34,632 bases of DNA from a virus, in the IMG/VR virus record IMGVR_UViG_3300037231_000299, positions 1 through 34,632 of that record. The stretch is one strand, 5' to 3'. Shown here in pieces: positions 7,923 through 16,483 of the stretch. Made by a program: the position numbers and the translations under genes. The notes below the pieces were generated by a model. It was not told the origin of the DNA, ran no database searches, and saw only the letters and a list, made by a program, of their open reading frames with translations. Each line of letters starts with the position of its first letter. Position 1 is the stretch's first letter.

Positions 7923-10463
7923 TTATTGGCGTGAGCCAGGTCTACGACTCTTGTTATCGCTGGCCTTCGCTTGACTGGCAGCGACAAGATGAGGAGCGGC
8001 CTGAGCAATGCCACGCTGAACAGCAGCATTCACAGCGGCGGGGTCGTTAGCGCCACGGGCGTCAATGTTCCAGTTATGAGTAGTCGATGAACCGCCACCG
8101 GCGAACATCGCTGCTGTGTCACGAGCGTTGTTTATCTTGCTTGTGCTGCCGACCTGTAAGAGTTCCGGTCCCTGTTCGCCGGTCATGTACCAGTCACCCG
8201 CAGACATCAATCCGCCGTTGGCACGACCGGGGATGGTGATACCCGACATCGGGTCATCCTGTGTTTCGGCATATGGACTGTCTGGCAAAGCAGCAGAGGC
8301 CGGAGACGTTGGCAGAGCCGAAGCTCCCAGCTTGATACCGGCCTGAGCAATCTGGGCGACCGTTCCAATCCAACCCGGAGCACCCGGAGCGTATGCTCCA
8401 ACAGAGTTGCGCTGTCCAGCACCGCCCGTGCTGCCGTCAGGGATGACGCCGGATGCGGTCGGGTCGAACAATCCACCCGCACCGAATAAACGCCCACCAA
8501 AGAGCTTGCCAGCCCAGTTTGAGTCATTGAGCGCCCCAAGTATGCCGGAGTGCGCCACGGAGCTACCAAGCGCATCAGCGCCTGCTTTAGGCATGTTGTC
8601 CACGATGACGTGCTTTACATCCTTTGCACCGAGCCCGAGAGCCTTGAGCAGGCCGCCTTCAGCATCCTGCAATCCAGTCTTGGCAACGTCTGTGAAGATG
8701 GCGTGACCGGCAGCACGAAATGGATGCGGATCATTGCGCGTCGTGAGGAGCTTAATAATCGCGTCGTTGACTTCATTGACTGTCGTGGTGAGCAGCGACT
8801 TGAACTGAGTATTGAAGTCCGTCGAACGCTTGATGAGGTCGTCAAACGCGCTGCCCATAGCGCCCTGAAAGGACGTACTCCAGACAGCTTGGTTGTCCTC
8901 AATCTGCTGAGTCTGGTAGTTGTAGCCAAGCTGACTGATTTGATTGCCGACAGCAGACGCGCCCGTAGCTCTCTGCGCTGGCGTGAGAGATGTATCCCCG
9001 TTAATCTTGTCAAGTTGTGCATTCAGCGTCACGAGCGCACGGGCGTATGCCTCTGCGTGCGTCGCAGCTTGCTGGATGGCAGCAGCGTGCGGAGAGATGA
9101 CGCCGGTGGTCTCAGCAATCTTTAGCTTCGTCTCTGAGAGCTTCTCAGCGAATGCTCCGTACTGCTCATAGCCCTTCGCGAGTTCAGCGTTGAACTGCTT
9201 CCATGCTTCTCCGCTGTGCGTGACATCGGCAGCTTGGTCACTAATCCACTTGTTGAGGTCTACCCCAGCCTGTGTAACGTCGTTCGGCACATTGGCGACA
9301 GTCGCGCTCTTGCGAATTGCAGAGAACTGACCAGACCGCTCATCGTAGTAGCCATAGAGCTTGTCCGAAACACTGCGGTACTCATCAGAGCCCTTCGTGA
9401 AGGCTGACAGCTTCGCCGACCAGAAGTTAATCTCATCTTCGACGTTAGCGCCAAACATGGACTTCTCTTTGCGGAAAGAGTCTTCCATCGCCTTGAGACG
9501 CAGTGCGTCCTGTTCGTTCCCGAATTGCTTCTGCTTCTCAGTGTGAGTACCCTTTTCCTGCTGAGCCTGTCCTTCAATAGCGGTGATGAGTCCGGACAGA
9601 GTGTCGTATCCGCCTCTCGCCTTTGCAAAGCTAGGGTCATTCGGATTGGTGATAGCGAGGTCTTGATTCTGCCGCAGGTAATCGTTCAGCGTTGAAAGCT
9701 GAGGGTCAATCGCAGCGTGCAGAGCTTTGATTTCTTCCTGACGGGTCTGTGCGTAGTTCTTCCAATCGCCGCTGGCTGCTGACCTCTTCAGAACATCATC
9801 GTAGCCGGGAACAATCTTTCGGTACTGCTGAGCACCGTAGCCAATCGTGCGGTCGAGGTCATCCTGTCCATTGCCCGATAGATTGTCGAGGAAGCCAATC
9901 TTGCGCTCGGTCGTGACCTTGAGCAGCTTGTCGATGTCCTCATCAAGTTTGTCGCTAAGCTTTTGTGCAGCGTCAGCCGCTTCCAGCAAAGCGGTCTTGA
10001 GCCCGTCGCCGGGCTTGTGTTCGAGCTTAGAAATCGAATCTTGAATCCGCGCATTGCTGAGACCCAGGTCGCGATTTACAGCGGAGACAGACTTGCTGAC
10101 TTCGCCCCACGTCGCGGCGTTCTTTTTGGCGGTCTCCTCGTTCTTTTTGGCGAACTCGACAACTTTTTCGGTGACCTCTTGAACTGTACGAATGAGAGCG
10201 AATACAACCACGCCATCGAAGGCGAGATTCATCGCGGTCGTCACGCCGGGAAGTTTGCTTATGATTCCTTGCAAGCCACGAGGGATGCCGAGACCAAGTT
10301 CCTCAGACAGAAGACGTACGGACTCGCGAGATTTATTGCTCTCTTCGCGCATCTCAGCGCCAAACTTCCGCATTTCCCCCGAAGCTTCGCCGATAGCCGC
10401 CTTAAATTGGGCGGTCTGAAGCTGGAGGTCTACGTATGCGGAGGCTACTTTTTGACTTGGCAT
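7923..10463 (-). CDS. Tail tape measure protein
   Basis: At 846 residues this is one of the longest genes of the tail module. It is largely helical with long Lys/Glu/Gln-rich stretches, one hydrophobic segment (about 75-95), and a C-terminal GEQGPELL motif followed by a Gly-rich loop and an AVNAAVQRGIAQA helix, as in lambda-like tape measures. The protein fills the tail tube and sets its length. Using the usual figure of about 0.15 nm per residue for siphoviruses, the tail would be about 125 nm (inference). The ATG has GGAG about 9 bases upstream, and a strong hairpin lies in the leader. Confidence 0.88.
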   Translation of the reverse strand: MPSQKVASAYVDLQLQTAQFKAAIGEASGEMRKFGAEMREESNKSRESVRLLSEELGLGIPRGLQGIISKLPGVTTAMNLAFDGVVVFALIRTVQEVTEKVVEFAKKNEETAKKNAATWGEVSKSVSAVNRDLGLSNARIQDSISKLEHKPGDGLKTALLEAADAAQKLSDKLDEDIDKLLKVTTERKIGFLDNLSGNGQDDLDRTIGYGAQQYRKIVPGYDDVLKRSAASGDWKNYAQTRQEEIKALHAAIDPQLSTLNDYLRQNQDLAITNPNDPSFAKARGGYDTLSGLITAIEGQAQQEKGTHTEKQKQFGNEQDALRLKAMEDSFRKEKSMFGANVEDEINFWSAKLSAFTKGSDEYRSVSDKLYGYYDERSGQFSAIRKSATVANVPNDVTQAGVDLNKWISDQAADVTHSGEAWKQFNAELAKGYEQYGAFAEKLSETKLKIAETTGVISPHAAAIQQAATHAEAYARALVTLNAQLDKINGDTSLTPAQRATGASAVGNQISQLGYNYQTQQIEDNQAVWSTSFQGAMGSAFDDLIKRSTDFNTQFKSLLTTTVNEVNDAIIKLLTTRNDPHPFRAAGHAIFTDVAKTGLQDAEGGLLKALGLGAKDVKHVIVDNMPKAGADALGSSVAHSGILGALNDSNWAGKLFGGRLFGAGGLFDPTASGVIPDGSTGGAGQRNSVGAYAPGAPGWIGTVAQIAQAGIKLGASALPTSPASAALPDSPYAETQDDPMSGITIPGRANGGLMSAGDWYMTGEQGPELLQVGSTSKINNARDTAAMFAGGGSSTTHNWNIDARGANDPAAVNAAVQRGIAQAAPHLVAASQAKASDNKSRRPGSRQ

Positions 10464-10484
10464 GAGAAATTACTCCAATAGAGA

Positions 10485-10504
10485 GGGCGACCCGAAGGTC
10501 GCCC
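10485..10504 (-). terminator. cUUCGg-tetraloop hairpin before the tape measure gene
   Basis: On the minus strand GGGCGACC-TTCG-GGTCGCCC forms a perfect 8-bp GC-rich stem with the very stable C(UUCG)G loop. It lies in the gap between the secreted-protein gene and the tape measure gene and is followed by TCTCTATT, not a long T-run. It may act as a partial terminator, an RNase barrier or an mRNA processing site that lowers or separates expression of the two genes. Confidence 0.55.
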
Positions 10505-10538
10505 GATGGTGCTGGCGTTGCTAGTTATTTAGGCTCGT

Positions 10539-13500
10539 TTAATTGACGCCGCATGAGTAATCGACGTAGATGGTTGCAGAAGCAACCGAAACGCCAGCCG
10601 TGATGGTGAAGCCTGTTGAGGTCGGGGTGCCGTGTCCAAGTCCGTAGAATGTTGTTCCACCATTCTGGTCAACATGACAATTCGGTGCAGCGGACAGGCC
10701 AGCGGTGAGATTGGCCTGTAGACCAGTGCCCACGCCACTTGTAGAGACCGAGTTGACGTTTGACGCTGAACTGCATCCCGCACCGGGTGTAGTGACAGCC
10801 AGAGCCGTCACAACACCACTTGTAGCTGTCACAGTTGCTACAGCGTTCGTAGTGCCACATGTGAACGTCACCGTGTCACCAGTAACGTAGCCAGTGCCGC
10901 CTGACGCGCCGACTGTGGCTGCGGTCAACGGATTTGAGAAGTTCAGTGTCGCGATAGTCCCCGTGGTTGCTGACGAGCCAGCGACAATCTTCACTTCGCC
11001 AGACGAGTTGACGCAGGTGTATCCCGATGCACAGGCAGCAGAAGTGATGTTCGTTCCTGCCGTATAGGTGGGCGTGCCGAGCGGTGTCGAGAGACCAATG
11101 CCGATGTAACCCGTGACGGAGTTAGCAGGATACATAGTGGTGGTGTTTGTCAGAGCGATTGGCGGTGCTGTAATCTGCATTCTGTATGAACCGGAGTACA
11201 GATAGAGCGAGGAATACAGTTCGAGAATTCCCTGAAAGTTCAAATAGTCAAAGTTCGTCAGTGAGAAGTAACGTGCGCCTGTGCAACCAGCACTCGACAT
11301 TGCGGCAGATGCAGGAGCAGTGAATCCTGCGTAGTAAGTTCCGCCAGCGCCCGAACCCATCGAAGTGCTGAAGTAGGTGTTCAGCTTCGTCGGGTTGCTG
11401 CAAGCTCCCGCCCACACTCGCCAGTTTACGCCGTTGCTTCCTTGGTTAGTCGAGCCCGACGATGTTGTCGGGTCGAGGTAGACATTGTTAATGAACGTCT
11501 GTACCTGAGGCCATGTGTTGGCGGTAGTCTGAGTTATTCCATAGCCGGAATCGATAAACTGACCATTGCCAGCGGAGACCGGGATGTCGCCACCGGAGAT
11601 GGGAGACGACACCGGAACCCCGTAGACTTGGAGACCGCAGCACGATGAAAGTGTGAGGGGATACAGAAAGCTGTTTTGAGTGAAGATGCCGTTCGTACCG
11701 TAATTCGCATCGACACCTTCGGGCGACCCAGTCTTGACGGGCGAGTAGTTGTTGGTGAGAATCTTGCCAGCCGTCGTCAGCGTGATGATGTTGCTTGCAT
11801 TCACAGCCGTCAAGTTACCGGTCGTCGTGCTGTAGCTGATGCCACGCATTCCCGAGATGGAGCCGCTGTAAGGAACTGTAGCGACGAACGTCCATGACGG
11901 AAGGCTGTACTCGTACATCTCCGTCGAATCGCACAGGTCAACAACATAGGCAACGTTCCCAGCAGCGTTAATCGCAACGCCGGTTGGGGCTTTAATCCCA
12001 CCACCCAATGTGTAAGAAGATTGGAACGCGAGTGTCGATGCTGTGAAGACACCGAGCGTTGCACCCGCATAGACGGGGGACACAGAGCAGGATGAGCCAG
12101 TTGACCAACCGGGGACATAAAGATTCCCGCCAGAGACTTCGAGGTCTCGAACAGTTTCGGTAGTCAGCCCCATCTGAGACCACGCGCTGGCGTTGACGTT
12201 GACCTGTGCCCACGGGCTGGTGGAGTTGTAGGTGGCTATGGAGCCGTTCGGCGATGAGCAGTAGAAGTACGTGCCATCGTATGCTACGCCGTAATGGCAG
12301 TTGTACAGATAAGATGTCGAACCCGCACCGATTCCAAACCCACCCGGCATGGTTACCGCTCCACTCGGACTGATGCCAAATTGGTATCCGTTGTACGCGC
12401 CGAATGTTCCGGACTGCGGAGGGAAAGCTTCAAGGAACGTTCCATCTGTACCGACAACCAACTGTGCCGACGGATAGCCAACACCACCCGTAGGGTTTGA
12501 GTACCCACCAGTGGTGCCGTTAGTCTGCATGTTCGCTTGAATTGCAACGCCATCGGAGGTCATCGTTACTGTTCCCGGTCCGGGAACAACAGCGAGTATT
12601 CCACCGTTCGTTGGCGCTGGATATATGAGAGTGCCTTGGGCGCAAGTGCCGCCTTCCAATTCACCAGACTGAGGGATTACCCCGCCGTTGTATGGATACG
12701 GAGAGACAGCGCCAGTGAGAGAGACCGTGTTGAGATAACCCGTGTCCATGCCAGCGTCGTCACTGAACGCACAGTACACGTTATGCACGTTGTCGTAGGA
12801 GAATCCTTGAATGTAGGGTAGTGCGGGCGAGAACGTGAGGGTTCCGACCTTTGTCTGAGACGTGAAGTTCCAGAGTTCGGCTGTGGCTCCTCCGCCTGTG
12901 TAAAAGCTGGCACAAACGAGGTTATTGGTGTTCACGTTGTACGCAACCGCAGAGCCGTCGCATGAGCCCGACGCGATTGAGAAGTATGTCGCGAGTGTCA
13001 GATTGGACAAGTTGTATTCGGCGATGATGGGACTCGACAAAACACCGCCGGTCTCGATGTCAACCGGGGCGCACAGATAGTTCAAGCTCGGCCCGCACAC
13101 TTCGATACCCCCAATGTGGTTATAGCCAGCCGGAAGACCTGAGTAAGGATTGGTATTCTCAACACCGGCGAGGCCGGTAGCGCAATTGAAAGCCTGTAAA
13201 ACGGAACTCACGATGTAGCAGTTCTCATTCGGGTCTTGAGCTAGTCCAGCGGCGGAGTTCACCGCACTGGAGAAGGGCATCGTGGTTAGGAAGCCAGTTC
13301 CCAGTCCAGTATTCGCCTCTACCTCCACGACAGGAGTAGTCACGCCGCTGTTATTCGACAGCGTTCCACCCGGTCCTTGGATTCCTTGTGCGCCTTGCGG
13401 TCCGACTGGACCGGGCTGAACGACCACTAGAGCGGCCTCGTTTGGCGTGTACGCATCGAAGTTGCAAGTTGCTCCCGCTGAAAGTGTCGCGGGGGTACAC

Positions 13501-13931
13501 CACGCTTGAGAGCCTGTGACGGCTGCACCGGAACCCGCTGGCTGAACGCAGTTGTATGCCGCACCAAGCAACTGCTTTCCGCTGACGTTGTCCGTTGCGG
13601 TGATTTGATAGCAGACATTTGCTGGTGAAGTGAGAGCCGTATCGGCAAGCTGGATTGTGAAAGCACCATTGGTGATAAGAGCGGTGACAGTCTTATCGGA
13701 TGCCTGTCCGTGTCCGTTCACTTGAAAGCTAATGGGGGTGCCTGAGTTGTTTACAGGTGCTACGTGCAACGTCGCGTTGGCGATGACTGTGCCGGTCGCA
13801 TCAATAAGAGTGGTGCTGCTCATCTGCACATATCCAACAGGAACGCTGGCGTGCGCAGGGACTGCGAGCAATACGAGGACGGAAAGCGCGAGGCTTCCCA
13901 TGACCTTCTTGATGAATGAGGTCAATTGCAT
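10539..13931 (-). CDS. Large Sec-exported, cysteine-rich beta protein inside the tail module
   Basis: The 1130-residue protein starts with a textbook Sec signal peptide: basic FIKK, hydrophobic GSLALSVLVLLAV, and a likely signal-peptidase I site after AHA (residues 26-28). A beta-sandwich-like region follows (about 30-130), then a short collagen-like Gly-X-Y stretch (GPVGPQGAQGIQGPGG, about 173-188), a large middle with repeats suggesting a beta-propeller (about 230-790), and a C-terminal fibre-like part with a GGTGY module (about 1007-1078). It has many cysteines, as expected for a protein oxidised outside the cytoplasm. The gene lies in the late operon between the tail assembly chaperone and the tape measure, with GGAG 10 bases before its ATG. 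A true tail fibre would not be exported, so it may be a surface-displayed or secreted adhesin, decoy or exclusion protein. No enzymatic motif is seen. Confidence 0.75.
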   Translation of the reverse strand: MQLTSFIKKVMGSLALSVLVLLAVPAHASVPVGYVQMSSTTLIDATGTVIANATLHVAPVNNSGTPISFQVNGHGQASDKTVTALITNGAFTIQLADTALTSPANVCYQITATDNVSGKQLLGAAYNCVQPAGSGAAVTGSQAWCTPATLSAGATCNFDAYTPNEAALVVVQPGPVGPQGAQGIQGPGGTLSNNSGVTTPVVEVEANTGLGTGFLTTMPFSSAVNSAAGLAQDPNENCYIVSSVLQAFNCATGLAGVENTNPYSGLPAGYNHIGGIEVCGPSLNYLCAPVDIETGGVLSSPIIAEYNLSNLTLATYFSIASGSCDGSAVAYNVNTNNLVCASFYTGGGATAELWNFTSQTKVGTLTFSPALPYIQGFSYDNVHNVYCAFSDDAGMDTGYLNTVSLTGAVSPYPYNGGVIPQSGELEGGTCAQGTLIYPAPTNGGILAVVPGPGTVTMTSDGVAIQANMQTNGTTGGYSNPTGGVGYPSAQLVVGTDGTFLEAFPPQSGTFGAYNGYQFGISPSGAVTMPGGFGIGAGSTSYLYNCHYGVAYDGTYFYCSSPNGSIATYNSTSPWAQVNVNASAWSQMGLTTETVRDLEVSGGNLYVPGWSTGSSCSVSPVYAGATLGVFTASTLAFQSSYTLGGGIKAPTGVAINAAGNVAYVVDLCDSTEMYEYSLPSWTFVATVPYSGSISGMRGISYSTTTGNLTAVNASNIITLTTAGKILTNNYSPVKTGSPEGVDANYGTNGIFTQNSFLYPLTLSSCCGLQVYGVPVSSPISGGDIPVSAGNGQFIDSGYGITQTTANTWPQVQTFINNVYLDPTTSSGSTNQGSNGVNWRVWAGACSNPTKLNTYFSTSMGSGAGGTYYAGFTAPASAAMSSAGCTGARYFSLTNFDYLNFQGILELYSSLYLYSGSYRMQITAPPIALTNTTTMYPANSVTGYIGIGLSTPLGTPTYTAGTNITSAACASGYTCVNSSGEVKIVAGSSATTGTIATLNFSNPLTAATVGASGGTGYVTGDTVTFTCGTTNAVATVTATSGVVTALAVTTPGAGCSSASNVNSVSTSGVGTGLQANLTAGLSAAPNCHVDQNGGTTFYGLGHGTPTSTGFTITAGVSVASATIYVDYSCGVN

Positions 13932-13953
13932 ATATAGGTGCTCCGATGTGTGT

Positions 13954-14621
13954 CTAGTTAGGTAAATGCTTTACTGCGATGACGCTAAGCCTCAAGGCGA
14001 GGTCTTCCGCTATCTCTTCATCCGTCCGCTCGACTCTGCGCTTGGGCATGAAGTCGTCGGGTGACAACGGCTCCTTAGGGCGTGACATCGAGAAATTAGC
14101 GGTCACTGATGCGAGTAGACCGACGAGCCAGCGCTGCTGGTCTCTTGCCTCTCTATGACGGCGGATCAAAGCTGCAAGCTGGCGACCTGAAAGGTGCCAG
14201 AACTCGACCTCGGAAAGTCCGAGGTCGAATCGTGCCGTTGACCAGAGATTGAGCCAACGTTTGTCGTTGCTTAGCTCTGATCCTTCAGAGGGTTTTCTTC
14301 TACCGCATCCTCGTCAGGTTCAGCGAGTCCCTTGACCCACGCATTGAGAACCGCTCCCCAAATCTCGGCGAGAGTCTTCCGGGTTACAAGCGTCTTTACA
14401 AAGTCGTATGTGATGTCTGGCTGCTTTGCGCGAATGCAAGCGTAGAGCAGAGCACGCACGAATGAAATCGTCGGCGTGTTCCAATCGCGCTGTTTGAATC
14501 CTGTGAGCAATGGGCGGTCGGTAAGGTCTTCCGCGTGTGCGATGGCCTCAAGGTCGAACAGCAGTTCGTACTTCACACCGCCGATTATCAGCGGAGTTGT
14601 TGGCTGTACTGGATTAGTCAT
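13954..14621 (-). CDS. Tail assembly chaperone, -1 frameshift fusion product (GT-like)
   Basis: The upstream frame (14271-14621) can be extended by a -1 slip at AAACCCT (14295 down to 14289). The new frame reads on without a stop to 13954, giving a fusion of about 222 residues: 111 from the first frame and about 111 from the second. The second part contains WSTARFDLGLSEVEFWHLS and then LIRRHREARDQQRW, typical of the downstream half of siphovirus chaperones that recruit the tape measure protein. The -1 frame is closed just upstream by a TGA within the CCTGAC at codons 99-100, so the shift must happen in the last 17 or so codons of the first frame. An isolated TTG start at 14169 would give only 71 residues and lose the conserved start of this domain. 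Confidence 0.75.
14271..14621 (-). CDS. Tail assembly chaperone, short product (gpG-like)
   Basis: The 116-residue protein has a beta-hairpin start (IGGVKYELLFDLEAIAHAED) and a helical remainder ending in an acidic tail (EPDEDAVEEN). This is the usual layout of the short tail assembly chaperone, made in excess over the frameshifted form and absent from the finished virion. It coats the tape measure protein before the tube assembles. The gene sits directly after the tail tube gene, as in lambda and HK97. Its ATG at 14621 has AAAGGA about 5 bases upstream. Confidence 0.75.
   Translation of the reverse strand: MTNPVQPTTPLIIGGVKYELLFDLEAIAHAEDLTDRPLLTGFKQRDWNTPTISFVRALLYACIRAKQPDITYDFVKTLVTRKTLAEIWGAVLNAWVKGLAEPDEDAVEENPLKDQS
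14289..14295 (-). promoter_or_regulatory. Slippery heptamer for -1 frameshifting (A AAC CCT)
   Basis: In the reading frame of the chaperone gene the heptamer parses as A AAC CCT, the X XXY YYZ pattern, with AAC as codon 110. A slip re-pairs AAC/CCT as AAA/CCC. It lies 18 bases before the zero-frame stop, inside the only interval where a -1 shift can yield the long product. Confidence 0.65.
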
Positions 14622-14634
14622 AATGTCCTTTTAG

Positions 14635-14657
14635 TGGGCGACCCATGGAGCCGCCCA
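14635..14657 (-). terminator. Hairpin between tail tube and chaperone genes
   Basis: TGGGCG (14635-14640) and CGCCCA (14652-14657) form a 6-bp GC-rich stem in the 43-base gap after the tail tube stop, just before the AAAGGA of the next gene. It may attenuate transcription or protect the 3' end of the highly used tube mRNA. Confidence 0.4.
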
Positions 14658-14664
14658 TCTATTT

Positions 14665-15207
14665 TTAACTTCCCGTTTTTACGGTCATCACGCCTTGAAG
14701 CTTTAGGCTCAACTTCACAGTGAGAGCCTTGTCGGGTGAGACGCTCACGGGCGCTGGGAGTTCTTGCACCCACGCATTGAACTCGTAGATATTCCCGGTC
14801 GTGGCTTGTCCGGCGATTGGCTGCAACTGAATCTGAAATTGATTCGCCAAACCCGAATAGAATGCCGTCTGGATAGCGGAAAGGCCGGGGTCGGAGGGCA
14901 GGAAAATACCGGTCACGCTGAACTCTCCGCCGTCGAGGACAGTAGGAATGTACTCGTTAGTAACCGTGCCAGCTACTGAGGAGGGCGAGTTAGTGTTAGT
15001 GATAGAGTCGAAGCTCAACTTCTGACTGGGCAGAGAGAATTCCTTCATCTGCAAAATTGCAATGCCGGTCGGCGAAGACGTAGGCGAGACGGTCAGTGCA
15101 GTTGGAGGTGTGGAAGGTGCGGGCGCGGGCGTGGTGACGGTAGCAGCGGTGGCAGAGATGACAAGTAGTGCCCCGGCTCCTGTACCGGCTTTGGATATAG
15201 TGCTCAT
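14665..15207 (-). CDS. Major tail tube protein
   Basis: The 180-residue protein has a flexible Ala/Thr/Pro/Ser-rich N-terminus (about 1-50) and then the beta-barrel pattern of siphovirus tube proteins: GGEFSVTGIFLPSDPGL, FQIQLQP, and YEFNAWVQELPAPVSVSPDKALTVKLSLKLQG near the end, given here as separate segments of one region (about 90-175). Hexameric rings stack into the tail tube. Position fits: tail terminator upstream, chaperone downstream. The Pro/Thr-rich N-terminal 35 residues, which include a hydrophobic Ala-rich patch, are longer than usual. Confidence 0.8.
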   Translation of the reverse strand: MSTISKAGTGAGALLVISATAATVTTPAPAPSTPPTALTVSPTSSPTGIAILQMKEFSLPSQKLSFDSITNTNSPSSVAGTVTNEYIPTVLDGGEFSVTGIFLPSDPGLSAIQTAFYSGLANQFQIQLQPIAGQATTGNIYEFNAWVQELPAPVSVSPDKALTVKLSLKLQGVMTVKTGS

Positions 15208-15235
15208 GATTTAAATCCTCTTTGTGGGTTAAGGC

Positions 15236-15664
15236 TTAGTCTGAATAAGTCACTAAGACGTGTACGGAGCAGGTGGACAACAATGCATCAGGCGAGAAGA
15301 TGTCGAGAACATTAACGACTTCTGCCATCCACACTTTGGTGCCATCAGGCAAGGTGCCCTGATAGCCGGATAGAGCGGCTTTCACCGCCAGAGCGATATT
15401 GCGAGAGACTCCATAACCACCGGGGTCGAGCGGAGCGAGACAGTCAAAGACGATGCGGGCTGTAGATATTCCCGCTGTGCCGGTCAGCGTATACTGAGGC
15501 GCGTCTGACACCATCTGAAACGTGACGCAGGGATACAGCGGATTGCCGCTCGTGTCTGTGATCTCTACAGGTGCGGGGATCGGCTGTAAGGCGTTGCCCT
15601 GCGCGATGAGAGATGTTATTGACGTTTGAGTCAGGAGATAGGCGACTAGGCCGGTGATTAGCAT
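15236..15664 (-). CDS. Tail terminator/completion protein (DUF3168-like)
   Basis: The 142-residue alpha/beta protein starts with a helix of the kind LLTQTSITSLIAQ, then beta strands including PLYPCVTFQMVSDAP and a C-terminal CSVHVLVTYSD strand. This follows the DUF3168/lambda gpU-like pattern of proteins that cap the tail tube and join it to the head. It lies between the gp10-like gene and the tube gene, the standard position. It starts 2 bases after the upstream stop. Confidence 0.7.
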   Translation of the reverse strand: MLITGLVAYLLTQTSITSLIAQGNALQPIPAPVEITDTSGNPLYPCVTFQMVSDAPQYTLTGTAGISTARIVFDCLAPLDPGGYGVSRNIALAVKAALSGYQGTLPDGTKVWMAEVVNVLDIFSPDALLSTCSVHVLVTYSD

Positions 15665-15666
15665 CG

Positions 15667-16122
15667 TTAGCCCTCGTCTTTCTCTTTGCTCAGCAGCGAT
15701 TCGCCGAGCGTCTCAATCAGAACATCGACAGCACGTTCAGCGGACTCATCGAACGCGCCTGCCATGAAATGCTTTCCTTCGATATGACGCTTGGCCTTGA
15801 TGCTGTCGAAGCCGTTTTCCACCCACCATGCGACGTGAGCCGTCTCGATGGGAGCGCCGATCTTCACTCGCGGTGCGGCGTTCGCGCTCGATTGCACCTG
15901 AGTCGTGAGGCTGTATTGAAGTACGCCCGGTGCGAGCGCATTGCTGCTTGAATCAGGCTCCACCGTGGCGACCGGGCAGAGCGCCTTCATCGAATAGAGA
16001 ATGACATCGCCAGCAGCTTGCAGCGCATCGCGTGTCTTCCGACCTGCAACCTTGACAGGTAGCTTCGACAACGCTTCGTCTAGCTCTCTCGTCTCGATGT
16101 TGATTGAGAACCCGTCGTCCAT
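15667..16122 (-). CDS. HK97 gp10-like head-tail/tail completion protein
   Basis: The 151-residue protein has a first helix ELDEALSKLPVKVAGRKTRDALQAAGDVIL, then the beta stretch APRVKIGAP and AHVAWWVENGFDSI, and a C-terminal helix with ESAERAVDVLIETLGE. This is the usual pattern of the HK97 gp10 family. Its ATG overlaps the stop of the head closure gene by one base (TAATG), so the two are translationally coupled. It likely forms part of the neck or the tail end facing the head. Confidence 0.72.
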   Translation of the reverse strand: MDDGFSINIETRELDEALSKLPVKVAGRKTRDALQAAGDVILYSMKALCPVATVEPDSSSNALAPGVLQYSLTTQVQSSANAAPRVKIGAPIETAHVAWWVENGFDSIKAKRHIEGKHFMAGAFDESAERAVDVLIETLGESLLSKEKDEG

Positions 16123-16481
16123 TACTTGCTCCCTGTCGAGATGCCGACTACCGCGAGATGTAGCACCCGATTGCGGCGAAGGACGTTATCGACGGCTTGA
16201 ATCGTGTACGTCTGGTCGCCGAATAGAACTCGCATACCGGGCGTCACATCAACCGATGGATAGCGCATCGTGATGCAGTCGGTCGCGTTGCTGGCCAGTG
16301 CGTTGTTCTGAAAGGTGAATTTGAATGTCAGTGAAGACGTGCCCTGAATTTGCGCCCATGTCGAGAGCACAGTCGCCCATGTTGAGTTCAACTGACCGAG
16401 TGCATCACGAGCCGTGCTTTGAGATTGAATAGCGATGATGTGCCGTAGGTCGCCGGGTCGAATAACTAGTGGGTCAAACAT
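16122..16481 (-). CDS. Head closure/head-tail joining protein
   Basis: The 119-residue beta-barrel-type protein has the typical N-terminus RPGDLRHIIAIQSQS followed by DALGQLNSTWATVLSTWAQI, as in the SPP1 gp16-like head closure family (Phage_H_T_join). The end FGDQTYTIQAVDNVLRRNRVLHL also fits. It sits between the connector adaptor and gp10-like gene and should plug the connector after packaging and bind the tail. Confidence 0.8.
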   Translation of the reverse strand: MFDPLVIRPGDLRHIIAIQSQSTARDALGQLNSTWATVLSTWAQIQGTSSLTFKFTFQNNALASNATDCITMRYPSVDVTPGMRVLFGDQTYTIQAVDNVLRRNRVLHLAVVGISTGSK

Positions 16482-16483
16482 GT

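Noticed and set aside
8550-9125. 191-codon plus-strand frame
   Set aside because: It lies fully antisense to the tape measure gene, with low-complexity composition and no start signal.
9963-10481. 172-codon plus-strand frame
   Set aside because: It is antisense to the N-terminal part of the tape measure gene and has no coding features of its own.
13954-14169. Independent 71-residue gene starting at TTG
   Set aside because: The conserved chaperone-like sequence continues upstream of this TTG without a stop, so it is the second half of the frameshifted chaperone.
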